The translations under genes were made by a program, and so were the position numbers. The notes below the pieces were generated by a model. That model was given only the letters and a program-made list of their open reading frames with translations. It did not search any database and was not told the DNA's origin. 14,044 nt of DNA from Baffinella frigidus (Eukaryota; Cryptophyceae; Cryptomonadales; Baffinellaceae): positions 1,751-15,794 of the forward strand of contig MU647396.1 of NCBI GenBank assembly GCA_026770585.1. The letters are read 5' to 3'. This document shows, one piece after another, positions 5,685-11,298 of the stretch (positions are counted from its first letter, which is position 1; each line of letters begins with the position of its first letter).

Positions 5685-5800
5685 GAGCAGTCAGTGTGTG
5701 TGACCTTAAATTTAAGGTCCACAGGAAAGCAGTCAGTGTGTGTGACCTTAAATTTAAGGTCCACAGAAAAGCAGTCAGTGTGTGACCTTAAATGACCTTA
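5685..5800 (+). repeat. element X subterminal repeats, left
   Basis: Three tandem units of about 40 bp: GCAGTCAGTGTGTGTGACC, then TTAAATTTAAGGTCCACAG. Each full unit contains the palindrome GACCTTAAATTTAAGGTC. The third is shortened. Confidence 0.9.
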
Positions 5801-5847
5801 AATTCAGCAAGGTTCGCGAACGACGAGTGTGTGCGGACCTCGAATTC

Positions 5848-5853
5848 CTTTAT
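5848..5853 (-). promoter_or_regulatory. possible AATAAA polyadenylation signal
   Basis: On the minus strand, AATAAA overlaps the TAA stop of the acidic ORF (GTCTAATAAAGG). It fits a compact 3' end, but a chance match is easy and algal signals vary. Confidence 0.3.
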
Positions 5854-6164
5854 TAGACCCGTGCAACCTTCCTCTTCCTCTGAGCAAGGGGAACATCTTC
5901 CTGTGAATCCTCGCTCTCCTCCTCGCCCCCCTCCTCGCTCCCCTCCTCACCCCCCTCTTCACCACCGCCTTCCTCATCCGACGAGAGCTCGTCAGGTTCT
6001 GGGAATTTAGCGAAGTCTAGGTACTCCCTAGCGTCCTCCGGATCGTCATCTGAGTCGTCCTCGAGAGCCCGAGCGGGTCCATCCTCGACTCTCAAGACAC
6101 AGTTTGTACGGCGAGTCCCGATGATTTTGGATTTTTTTATTGGGGGTTGCACTGAATACACCAT
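5853..6164 (-). pseudogene. acidic-tailed ORF in element X, likely transposase C-terminal remnant
   Basis: This 103-residue frame starts at an ATG directly after an in-frame TGA. Residues 11-19 are basic (KSKIIGTRR), residues about 35-90 are strongly acidic (DDSDDDPED, then EEGG and EESED repeats), and residues 96-99 are RKRK. Overlapping minus-strand frames upstream (to about 6373) hold plausible coding-like sequence such as RMELANFWVQKN and LHVHVHEWCIQCN. They are in other frames, which suggests frameshift decay around the A-run near 6132-6140. No catalytic DDE residues are visible, so the catalytic part is gone. An acidic C-terminus is known in some pogo-like transposases, but I do not recognise the family. 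It could also be an unrelated captured exon. Confidence 0.4.
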
Positions 6165-6165
6165 T

Positions 6166-6182
6166 CATGTACATGTACATGT
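6166..6182. repeat. (CATGTA)n short palindromic repeat
   Basis: CATGTACATGTACATGTA within element X. It gives repetitive HVHV or YMYM residues in the overlapping minus-strand frames. Confidence 0.8.
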
Positions 6183-6324
6183 AAAGGATTTTTTTTAACT
6201 TGCACCACTCGGGAACCCAGTCTTTCCTGGGAAATGTTGACATTTTTTTGGACCCAAAAATTCGCCAGCTCCATTCTCCGAGGGGGTAAGCACTCTAAAG
6301 ACCAATCTTTTCGCTGTTGTAAGG

Positions 6325-6420
6325 TCACACACGAAAAGCAGTCAGTGTGTGTGACCTTAAATTTAAGGTCCACAAAAAAGCAGTCAGTGTGCGGACCTTA
6401 AATAATTAAGGTCCACATCG
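6325..6420 (+). repeat. element X subterminal repeats, right
   Basis: GGTCACACACGAAAAGCAGTC opens two further units of the left-end repeat (GCAGTCAGTGTGTGTGACC, TTAAATTTAAGGTCCACA), in the same orientation as on the left. They are therefore direct, not inverted, between the two ends. Confidence 0.85.
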
Positions 6421-6481
6421 GAGTGTCCAGTGCACTGGTGTGACCTTGTATTGTGTGACCTCGTAATCGAGTAAGGGCTGT

Positions 6482-6538
6482 AAGGGCCCTACGGTGGTCC
6501 GATGGGGGGGGCAGTTTCTTACGAGCGAGGAACCCCTG
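6482..6538 (-). mobile_element. Fam-1 right-half fragment
   Basis: AGGGCCCTACGGTGGTCCGA, TGGGGGGGGCAGTTTCTTAC and GAGCGAGGAACCCCTGA. It shares the rare GTCCGATGGGG and GAGGAACCCC variants with the copy at 5279/5628. The two sides of element X are therefore paralogous. Confidence 0.8.
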
Positions 6539-6583
6539 AATCATGCAGTGTGCGCCCATCTTGATCTGCGAGAGACATTTATT

Positions 6584-6677
6584 GAAAGCAAAAAAATCTT
6601 TTCCTGCAGATCTTTTCTACGGAAAGGCGTGTCGTTGGGCTATGTTGGAAGAAATCAAACCCTGAAGGACCTAAAGG
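6584..6677 (-). mobile_element. Fam-T solo arm, partial
   Basis: The minus strand reads CTTTAGGTCCTTCAGGGTTT, CATAGCCCAACGACACGCC and TTTCCGTAGAAAAGATCTGC. It ends at the GCTTTC position, lacking the GTGCAGAGGCTCGTG part. Confidence 0.75.
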
Positions 6678-6737
6678 ATTAAGACCGCAATATCCCTCTC
6701 GGCGCCCCTACTCAGACGCAGCCTCGGTGGGGGTGCA

Positions 6738-6859
6738 TACAAGGGTACCTCACTCATAAGAAAGCGCCCCCCCACCTAAGCCCACCATAGGGCCCTAGGC
6801 ATAGCCCTACTGTAGGGTCCCAGGTGGTGGCGCTTTCTTATGAGCGAGGTACCCCTGTA
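6738..6859 (+). mobile_element. Fam-1 MITE, complete
   Basis: TACAAGGGTACCTCACTCAT to CTTATGAGCGAGGTACCCCTGTA. The inner arms differ from other copies (GAAAGCGCCCCCCCACC paired with GGTGGTGGCGCTTTC). The arms have changed together, preserving pairing. Confidence 0.95.
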
Positions 6860-6861
6860 CT

Positions 6862-6891
6862 GGATTTAAGGTCCGCATTTAAGGTCCACAC
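6862..6891. repeat. stray TTTAAGGTCC repeats
   Basis: ATTTAAGGTCCGCATTTAAGG and TCCACACC resemble the subterminal repeats of element X but lie outside it. They are possibly a relic of another copy. Confidence 0.5.
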
Positions 6892-6931
6892 CGAGTTGAG
6901 CGCGCGCCTCAAGTGTACTGAATTGTTTTTT

Positions 6932-7011
6932 GTCCACACCCACCGCTCCTGGTACTGTCAACGGTCCACACCCACCGCTACTGGTTCACGCTCCACACCC
7001 ACCGCTCCTGG
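6932..7011. repeat. tandem repeat GTCCACACCCACCGCTCCTGG, three units
   Basis: Units near 6932, 6964 and 6991 share TCCACACCCACCGCTCCTGG with one or two changes and spacing of 27-31 bp. The last unit overlaps the 3' end of the RWP-RK ORF and supplies its stop codon. Confidence 0.85.
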
Positions 7012-7612
7012 CGGCGCGCAGCCCGAGATGGTGCTGGTGCGCGCCGCTCTCCGTCTGCAGCAGCGCCAGCGCCCGGGTCACTTGCGCGATTGGCTGACCC
7101 GGGACACTTGAGCCGTTCGTCGGCACTACCGTGCACAAATCCCGCACAAACCCCGCATGATGCGGGATCTGTGCATCGCGGGAAGCAGCATGGAGGTGGT
7201 TGAGGAGGAACAGCGGAGAAGCATAAGGCGTCGGGGGTGGTCGTTGGATGGATGGTGCGACAGGGCCGAGAGCTCCAGCGAGGTGGTTGAGGAGCGTCGG
7301 GGATGGGCGTTGGCTTGGTGCCGCGACGGGTTCGAGAGATGCAGGTGGCGAGGTCTTCTCCTGCCGACCCTTTCCGGACGGCGGGCGGTACCCCCATTTT
7401 TCGATACCCGTCATCCTGCAGGCCTTCTTGAACGTAGTGGGGCACAGCCCGAGGATCCGGGCGGCGTCCGGCAATGGCATGTGCGTGAGTCTCTCAAGAG
7501 TCTCTCTCGAGATGCAGACCGCCTTCGGCGAGATGCTGCCGTGCTTCCCTCCTTGCTCGTCCGGGCCCGCGGTCTTCCGACGCGGGTAGAAGACGGCCGT
7601 CGAGCGCCGCAT
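6986..7612 (-). CDS. RWP-RK domain protein (putative transcription factor)
   Basis: This intron-free 208-residue frame is read from the first ATG at 7612; an in-frame TAA lies upstream at 7667-7669, and the codon at 7660 is GTG. Residues about 34-77 match the RWP-RK fold: SRETLERL, an MPLPDAARILGLCPTTFKKA helix pair, a second helix CRMTGIEKW, then GYRPP. In known RWP-RK proteins this domain binds DNA, in NIN-like regulators of nitrate response and RKD regulators of germ-cell or mating programmes. Here the signature is K-W-G-Y-R, so the usual proline after W is replaced by G and the classical RWP-RK string is degenerate. The ~110 residues after the domain are Pro/Ala-rich with an internal duplication (PVAAPSQRPSPT and PVAPSIQRPPPT, each followed by LLNHL), and look unstructured. 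No PB1, GAF or coiled coil is present. The start abuts a 21 bp tandem repeat and the stop lies in another. It may be an intact small gene, one exon of a spliced gene, or a decaying copy. Confidence 0.6.
   Translation of the reverse strand: MRRSTAVFYPRRKTAGPDEQGGKHGSISPKAVCISRETLERLTHMPLPDAARILGLCPTTFKKACRMTGIEKWGYRPPSGKGRQEKTSPPASLEPVAAPSQRPSPTLLNHLAGALGPVAPSIQRPPPTPYASPLFLLNHLHAASRDAQIPHHAGFVRDLCTVVPTNGSSVPGQPIAQVTRALALLQTESGAHQHHLGLRAARSGGCGA
7131..7175. repeat. short inverted repeat inside the RWP-RK ORF
   Basis: GTGCACAAATCCCGCA pairs with TGCGGGATCTGTGCAT around a ~12 nt spacer. It lies in the low-complexity 3' part of the ORF. Confidence 0.6.
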
Positions 7613-7652
7613 TAGTGAACGTGGTACAGCCTTTAGTGAACGTTGTACAGCA
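7612..7652. repeat. 21 bp tandem duplication at the ORF start
   Basis: TTAGTGAACGTGGTACAGCC and TTAGTGAACGTTGTACAGC occur back to back with a period of 21. The RWP-RK ATG lies at the edge of the first unit. Confidence 0.85.
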
Positions 7653-7661
7653 GCACGCACG

Positions 7662-8190
7662 TTTCTTTAAGTAGGAAGCTTCCAACGTTACAGGGATAAC
7701 AACGCTGCTCTCGGTTGAAAAACCTGCTCTAGAGCAATTTCGTCAGCACCTGCCCAGGTGGGCAATTCGTGTAGTAAACTTGTCCCCATGTGACTGTTGG
7801 TCACGATTTTTACGTTCCGTGTGCCCTGAAGGTAACACGGAGGTCACACGGAGAGGCGGGAGAGGCGCACATGGTGTGTTCAACACACCTTACTGTGTCA
7901 TCAGCCACAAGATCAGCCTCACGTTTAGGACGAGATTCGGACGGACGGGCACGCTATCGGCACGCGTGTGACTCGTGTAGTAATATTGTTGACCCGGGTA
8001 AACAAGATACATGGTGTACCATTTTGACGGTCACGAGGGTTGTCACGGGCACGACGTTCCGTGTGGTAAAACCCTGTGATAAAACATGTCTGTGTAGTAA
8101 ATCGTTTCTACACGTGTTCGGGGGGGACGCTGCACTGCTGCAACCACTGGCGCGAATCACGTGAGCAGTGATAAAAAGGACGTGGCCTGA
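7662..8190. other. non-coding stretch with scattered GTGTAGTAA motifs
   Basis: No credible gene on either strand. GTGTAGTAA, the Fam-H core motif, occurs at 7769, 7975 and 8092. The last forms GTGTAGTAAATCGTTTCTACAC (two stretches, 8092-8113). A perfect 17 bp palindrome, GGTGTGTTCAACACACC, is at 7873-7889. It lies 5' of the minus-strand RWP-RK ORF and so could hold its promoter. Confidence 0.55.
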
Positions 8191-8198
8191 TCGAAACC

Positions 8199-8216
8199 TT
8201 CTGGAACCTTCTGGAA
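8199..8216. promoter_or_regulatory. four-unit heat-shock element match
   Basis: TTCTGGAACCTTCTGGAA fits TTCnnGAAnnTTCnnGAA exactly: four alternating 5 bp units of the kind bound by trimeric heat-shock factors in eukaryotes. TTCTAGAA at 8271-8278 adds a dimeric match. No convincing gene lies just downstream, so the target is unknown. Confidence 0.5.
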
Positions 8217-8260
8217 TGGAAATAGACCGGTGTGGTTCCCAGAGTCATGACCCAAGAGTA

Positions 8261-8305
8261 CACATGTGACTTCTAGAAGTCACATGTGACTTTCAGTCAC
8301 ATGTG
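8261..8305. repeat. perfect 28 bp palindrome plus third CACATGTG site
   Basis: CACATGTGACTTCT at 8261-8274 is followed directly by its exact complement AGAAGTCACATGTG. A third AGTCACATGTGACT lies at 8295-8308. CACATGTG is a palindromic E-box type site (bHLH target) in known systems; function here is inferred only. Confidence 0.8.
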
Positions 8306-8324
8306 ACTGGTACGAGTCACATGG

Positions 8325-8392
8325 GCAAGTAAACATGCTCAGCTCGTACGAAGCTTCGTAGGACCTACGTGCAAGTAAAAACATGCTCAGCT
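8325..8392 (+). repeat. direct repeat GCAAGTAAACATGCTCAGCT
   Basis: Copies at 8325-8344 and 8371-8392, the second with AA inserted, flank a TACGAAGCTTCGTA palindrome. Confidence 0.85.
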
Positions 8393-8592
8393 GAGGGCAA
8401 GCTGGGGTCGAAATCGGATCATACTCCCTGAACGTCCCCACGGTGGGCCCTCGTCCTAAGAAGTTCGTACGAGCGTACGTCGCTCATACGAGCGAAGTTC
8501 GTACGAGCGTACTCGTAGCGGGCGAGACGTTCCAGTGGATGATCCACCTTACGAGCTCGTAGGGGTGGTGATGGGCGTTACGAAGCTTCGTA

Positions 8593-8822
8593 GAGCCCTG
8601 CGTCTCGGCCTACCTCTCCGCGTGGCGTGCAGCGGTCGTGTCTGTCAACTCATTAAACCTCCCCTCACAGCACCAAAGCACAAAGCACCAAAGAGTGGGA
8701 TCTCTCACATGGTGGGGGAGCTCAAGGACCTAAAAAGGACCTAAAGGCCCCTTTACATAGCTGCAGCGAGTCCTCTGAGTCCTCTGCTCAATTGAGGAGT
8801 ACCGGTACGAGTATCTTATCCT
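8593..8822. other. spacer with AAAGCACC and AAGGACCTAAA motifs
   Basis: CACAGCACCAAAGCACAAAGC near 8668 and AAGGACCTAAAAAGGACCTAA near 8724 are relics of Rep-S and of the Fam-T head. A 69-codon frame (8535-8744) covers this with no recognisable feature. Confidence 0.5.
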
Positions 8823-8944
8823 TACAGGGGTACCTCGCTCATAAGAAACCGCCACCCCCCCTAGGACCACCCTAGGACCCTAGGCATATGCCTACTGTAG
8901 GGTCCTAGGGGGGGGCGGTTTCTTATGAGCGAGGTACCCCTGTA
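8823..8944 (+). mobile_element. Fam-1 MITE, complete
   Basis: TACAGGGGTACCTCGCTCAT to CTTATGAGCGAGGTACCCCTGTA, with flanks CTTATCCT and TCCTTATG. Centre: CTAGGACCACCCTAGGACCC then GGCATATGCCTACTGTAGGG. The arms are almost perfectly paired. Confidence 0.95.
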
Positions 8945-9043
8945 TCCTTATGAGTAGAATCTTGGGCTAACGAAACAACGTGAGGTGAGAGTTGCCTTCG
9001 TACGAAGCTTCAGCTTCGTACGAGTCTACGAAGCTTCGTATGA

Positions 9044-9148
9044 TACCCCTCAAGTGGCCAGCAGGCTCATACGCCCTACCGTAGGGCCCTAGGACCTGCC
9101 TAGGACCTCTTGCCGGTCAAATTTGACCCCATGGGCACTTAGGGGATA
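9044..9148 (+). mobile_element. Fam-2 MITE, complete, in a palindrome loop
   Basis: TACCCCTCAAGTGGCC pairs with GGGCACTTAGGGGATA. The interior is AGCAGGCTCATACGCCCTAC, GGGCCCTAGGACCTGCCTAG and GGTCAAATTTGACC. It is bracketed by CTTCGTATGA before and CATACGAAG after, so the pre-insertion site was the centre of a longer palindrome. Confidence 0.9.
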
Positions 9149-9273
9149 CATACGAAGCTTCGTAGGATCCTACTCGTAAGAGCTCGCATCCCCTCACAGC
9201 ACCAAAGCACAGAAGAGTGAGGTGGATAGGATCCTAGTGGCCTTCGATGTGTCGGACTTCTCGTACGAGCCCG

Positions 9274-9394
9274 TACAGGGGTGCCTCGCTCATAAGAAAC
9301 TGCCCGCCCCCTAGGGCCACCCTAGGGCCCTAGGCATAGGCATACTGTAGGGTCCTAGGGGGAGGCGGTTTCTTATGAGCGAGGCACCTCTGTA
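9274..9394 (+). mobile_element. Fam-1 MITE, complete
   Basis: TACAGGGGTGCCTCGCTCAT to CTTATGAGCGAGGCACCTCTGTA. The matched change GTGCC/GGCAC in both termini is again compensatory. The right flank GGGCTGCGTCCTCAG equals that of the 3010 copy. Confidence 0.95.
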
Positions 9395-9430
9395 GGGCTG
9401 CGTCCTCAGACGGCTACATACTCGTAAGAG

Positions 9431-9512
9431 CCTTTAGGTCCTTTAGGTTTTAATTTCTCCCAACATATGCCAACGACACGCCGTTCCGTAGAAGGGATCT
9501 GCAGAGAAAGCC
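9431..9512 (+). mobile_element. Fam-T solo arm, 5' part
   Basis: CCTTTAGGTCCTTTAGGTTT, AATTTCTCCCAACATATGCC, AACGACACGCCGTTCCGTAG and ATCTGCAGAGAAAGC. It lacks the GGATCGCGTTTAGCTC end. Confidence 0.8.
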
Positions 9513-9902
9513 TCGTACCGGCAGGATCCTAGTGTGCGGTAACGGATTTTCCCCCGGTCGGATCCACCTTTTTTAGTCAACCTCAGGGCTACCCGGTGAC
9601 CGGTGACCACTCGGAGACTTCACGGAGACCTGTGCACCAAGGTCTCAACCCGGATTCTGCCCCGGAGACCGGAGACTCTAGTGAGAGCCTCTCCGGGCGG
9701 GAGGTACTCCCCGGACGTAGGAGGTGGAGTTAGAATCCATCCGAAAATGCTCGTATGAGCAGCCGACACGGGGTACAGTAAGTGGCACAATGTGTCGAGC
9801 ATGTGTGGCGCTGACGCTGGTTGTTTGGCAATAAATTATCAATCTCTTTCTACTCCCCGGACGGAAGGTACAGAGATGTCCATAAATGTCCAGAGGTGGT
9901 CC
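9513..9902. other. unannotated, apparently unique stretch
   Basis: Small internal repeats only: GGTGACCGGTGACC near 9595, and TACTCCCCGGACG twice (about 9705 and 9850). Minus-strand frames of 60 and 84 codons show no domain, and the longer one runs into the neighbouring MITE. I see no gene. Confidence 0.5.
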
Positions 9903-10046
9903 TACAGGGGTACCTCGCTCATAAGAAAGCAACCCCCCCCCCCCCCTAGGACCACCACAGGGCCTTAGCTAGCCCCACTGTAGGGTCCTAGTGGGGTGCG
10001 GTTTCTGATTACTGAATTTATTAAACTTATGAGCGAGGTACCCCTG
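9903..10046 (+). mobile_element. Fam-1 MITE with small insertion in right arm
   Basis: TACAGGGGTACCTCGCTCAT and CTAGGACCACCACAGGGCC mark a normal left half. In the right arm, GCGGTTTCT and TATGAGCGAGGTACCCCTG are separated by about 21 extra AT-rich bases (GATTACTGAATTTATTAAAC). The terminal TA is mutated to GA. Confidence 0.85.
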
Positions 10047-10125
10047 GAGGCCTTCTGTAGGCTCATACGCGAAGAAAAAGAGACGAGGTGCGCAGAACCC
10101 AGAAACTGGAGCCATAGTAAGTATT

Positions 10126-10220
10126 AATACACACCCCACACTCACCCACACCCCACACCCCACGGCAACCCGCACTCGGCACGCCCCACTCTCTCTCACT
10201 CACACCCCACACTCATCTCC
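10126..10220. repeat. CACCCCACACTCAC minisatellite-like sequence, left block
   Basis: Irregular repeats of ACACCCCACACTCACCC and CACTCTCTCTCACTC. A similar block (ACACCCTACACTCACTCGCA) resumes at 10391-10436 after the hairpin, which therefore interrupts it. Confidence 0.7.
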
Positions 10221-10385
10221 GGAAACGATATTTAAATACTGTTTTTGGCCACGCGTAAAGTTGATTCTCCCCTTGAAAACAAACCACTTTGGGCGTGTTT
10301 TGTTTTGATACGCCAAAAGTGGCTTGTTTTCAAGGGGAGAATCAACTTTACGCGTGGCCAAAAAGAGTATTTAAATATCGTTTCC
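10221..10385. repeat. hairpin with 76 bp arms and 13 nt loop
   Basis: Left arm 10221-10296 begins GGAAACGATATTTAAATACT; right arm 10310-10385 ends AGTATTTAAATATCGTTTCC. Only a handful of positions differ across the 76 bp. The loop is GTTTTGTTTTGAT. It is the tightest long hairpin here and is not clearly related to Fam-H. Frames reading through it on both strands are artefacts of the symmetry. Confidence 0.95.
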
Positions 10386-10390
10386 GCATA

Positions 10391-10436
10391 TGAACACCCT
10401 ACACTCACTCGCACCCCGCACCCCACGCTCACTCGG
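10391..10436. repeat. CACCCCACACTCAC minisatellite-like sequence, right block
   Basis: ACACCCTACACTCACTCGCA, CCCCGCACCCCACGCTCACTC. It continues the block left of the hairpin. Confidence 0.6.
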
Positions 10437-10533
10437 AATCGGACACCGAGAGAAGCGAAATTTTTGGGCGGAAACGATCCAAAAGTCAATTCATGCACTT
10501 TTGAAAATTGGGGAAATCAGGCTCAAAACCTTT

Positions 10534-10850
10534 AGGTCGTTAAGGTTTTAAATGCTCCCAACATGGCCCAACGACACGCCCTTCCGTAGAAAGGACTGCA
10601 GAGAAAGCATTTTTGCTTTCGGATCGCGTTTAGCTCTCCAGTGCAGAGGCTCGTGCAGAGGGGATAAAGGGCGGCTCTGTTGGGGAGAGCGACAGGACAG
10701 GAAAAATCTGTTTTGCCTATCCCCTCGTCACCATCCTCTGCACTGGAGAGCTCAATGCGATCCGAAAGCAAAAGTGCTTTTTTGCAGATCTTTTCTACGG
10801 AAAGGCGTCTCGTTGGGCTATGTTGGGAGCATTTAAAACCTTAAGGACCT
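10534..10850. mobile_element. Fam-T foldback element, both arms present
   Basis: Arms of about 130 bp (10534-10666 and 10718-10850) pair around a ~51 bp centre. The left arm reads AGGTCGTTAAGGTTTTAAAT, GCTCCCAACATGGCCCAACG, TTCCGTAGAAAGGACTGCAG, TTTTGCTTTCGGATCGCG, TCTCCAGTGCAGAGGCTCGT and GAGGGGATA. Solo arms occur at 4948, 6584, 9431, 12703 and 13537. It has no coding capacity; frames here are mirror artefacts. Confidence 0.85.
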
Positions 10851-10917
10851 TTAGTGCCTTGAGTCGCCGTTTGATATCTCCCCGGAAAATGGCGGGGTGA
10901 AGGCTGGCAGGACCGAA

Positions 10918-11010
10918 CACTATCGATGTGAGTGTACAAGGATAATACAAAGCACCAAAGCACCAAAGCACCAAAGCACCAAAGCACCAAAGCACAAAAA
11001 CACAAAAGCA
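10918..11010 (+). repeat. Rep-S 3' part with (AAAGCACC)n tail
   Basis: TCGATGTGAGTGTACAAGGA, then ATACAAAGCACCAAAGCACC and further AAAGCACC units to about 11010, where the tail degenerates. Confidence 0.8.
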
Positions 11011-11115
11011 CCGAACCCTGGACCCTACAGGTAGACCCTAGACCCCAGACTAAGGGGTATTTTTAGCAAAATTCCCCTTGCCCAGTCCCTCGTCCGAGAA
11101 CCCCGAAGGGTAATT

Positions 11116-11298
11116 TAGGGTTTAGGGTTTCGAGTTTAGGGTTTAGGGTTTAGGGTTTAGGGTTTAGGGTTTAGGGTTCAGGGTTTAGGGTATAGGGTTT
11201 AGGGTTTAGGGTTTAGGGTTCAGTGTTTAGGGTTTAGGGTTTAGGGTTTAGGGGTCAGGGTTTAGGGGTCAGGGGTTAGGGGTTTGGGGTTAGGGTTA
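11116..11298. repeat. interstitial TTTAGGG telomere-type tract
   Basis: About 25 TTTAGGG units with sporadic variants (TTCAGGG, TATAGGG, TTTAGGGGTCAGGG), becoming more degenerate towards 11260-11298. The G-rich strand is on +, opposite to the heptamer arrays at the left of the window. A fossil chromosome end or a DNA-repair insertion are the usual explanations. Confidence 0.95.

Larger units (their letters stand above)
5649..6482 (-). mobile_element. element X: ~830 bp TIR element with decayed ORF
   Basis: The ends CAGCCCTTACTCGATTACAA and TTGTGTGACCTCGTAATCGA...GTAAGGGCTG form a ~30 bp TIR with one mismatch, flanked by TA on both sides. Subterminal 40 bp repeats lie inside each end. The middle carries minus-strand coding remnants with frame breaks. 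Its termini (CAGCCCTTACTCG) are close to those of Fam-3 (CAGGGGTTACTCG) and Fam-1 (CAGGGGTACCTCG), and all use TA. This suggests X is an internally deleted relative of the transposon that mobilised those MITEs. TA target and CAG termini are typical of Tc1/mariner/pogo-type elements; that assignment is inference. Confidence 0.75.
8347..9164. repeat. cluster of TACGAAGCTTCGTA palindromes
   Basis: Perfect 14 bp palindromes at 8347-8360, 8579-8592, 9027-9040 and 9151-9164, with an interrupted one at 9001-9020. Related GTACGAGC sequences lie between, including AAGTTCGTACGAGCGTAC twice (8461 and 8495). A variant TACGAACTTCGTA is at about 13128. Confidence 0.85.

Noticed and set aside
5685-5800. CRISPR-like repeat array
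   Set aside because: Units are nearly contiguous without unique spacers and recur at the other end of a TIR element; they are subterminal transposon repeats in a eukaryote.
6932-7011. Telomere-related or heptamer array
   Set aside because: The period is about 27-31 bp and the sequence is unrelated to CCNNAAA; it is an ordinary minisatellite.
6978-7445. 155-codon minus-strand frame overlapping the RWP-RK ORF
   Set aside because: It is out of frame with the domain, with Cys/Pro-rich composition expected from an alternative frame.
7157-7615. 152- and 113-codon plus-strand frames opposite the RWP-RK ORF
   Set aside because: They are antisense shadows in GC-rich sequence; only the minus frame contains a recognisable domain.
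8347-9164. loxP/FRT-like recombination sites
   Set aside because: TACGAAGCTTCGTA has a superficial likeness to half-sites, but there is no asymmetric spacer, no second half-site arrangement and no recombinase gene.
9678-9932. 84-codon minus-strand frame in the unique region
   Set aside because: Its start lies in the Fam-1 terminus (MLSYERGTPV is the translated TIR) and no domain is visible.
10232-10535. Mirror frames on both strands (88 and 96 codons) over the 76 bp hairpin
   Set aside because: They exist because the palindrome opens the same frame on both strands; no conserved protein feature.
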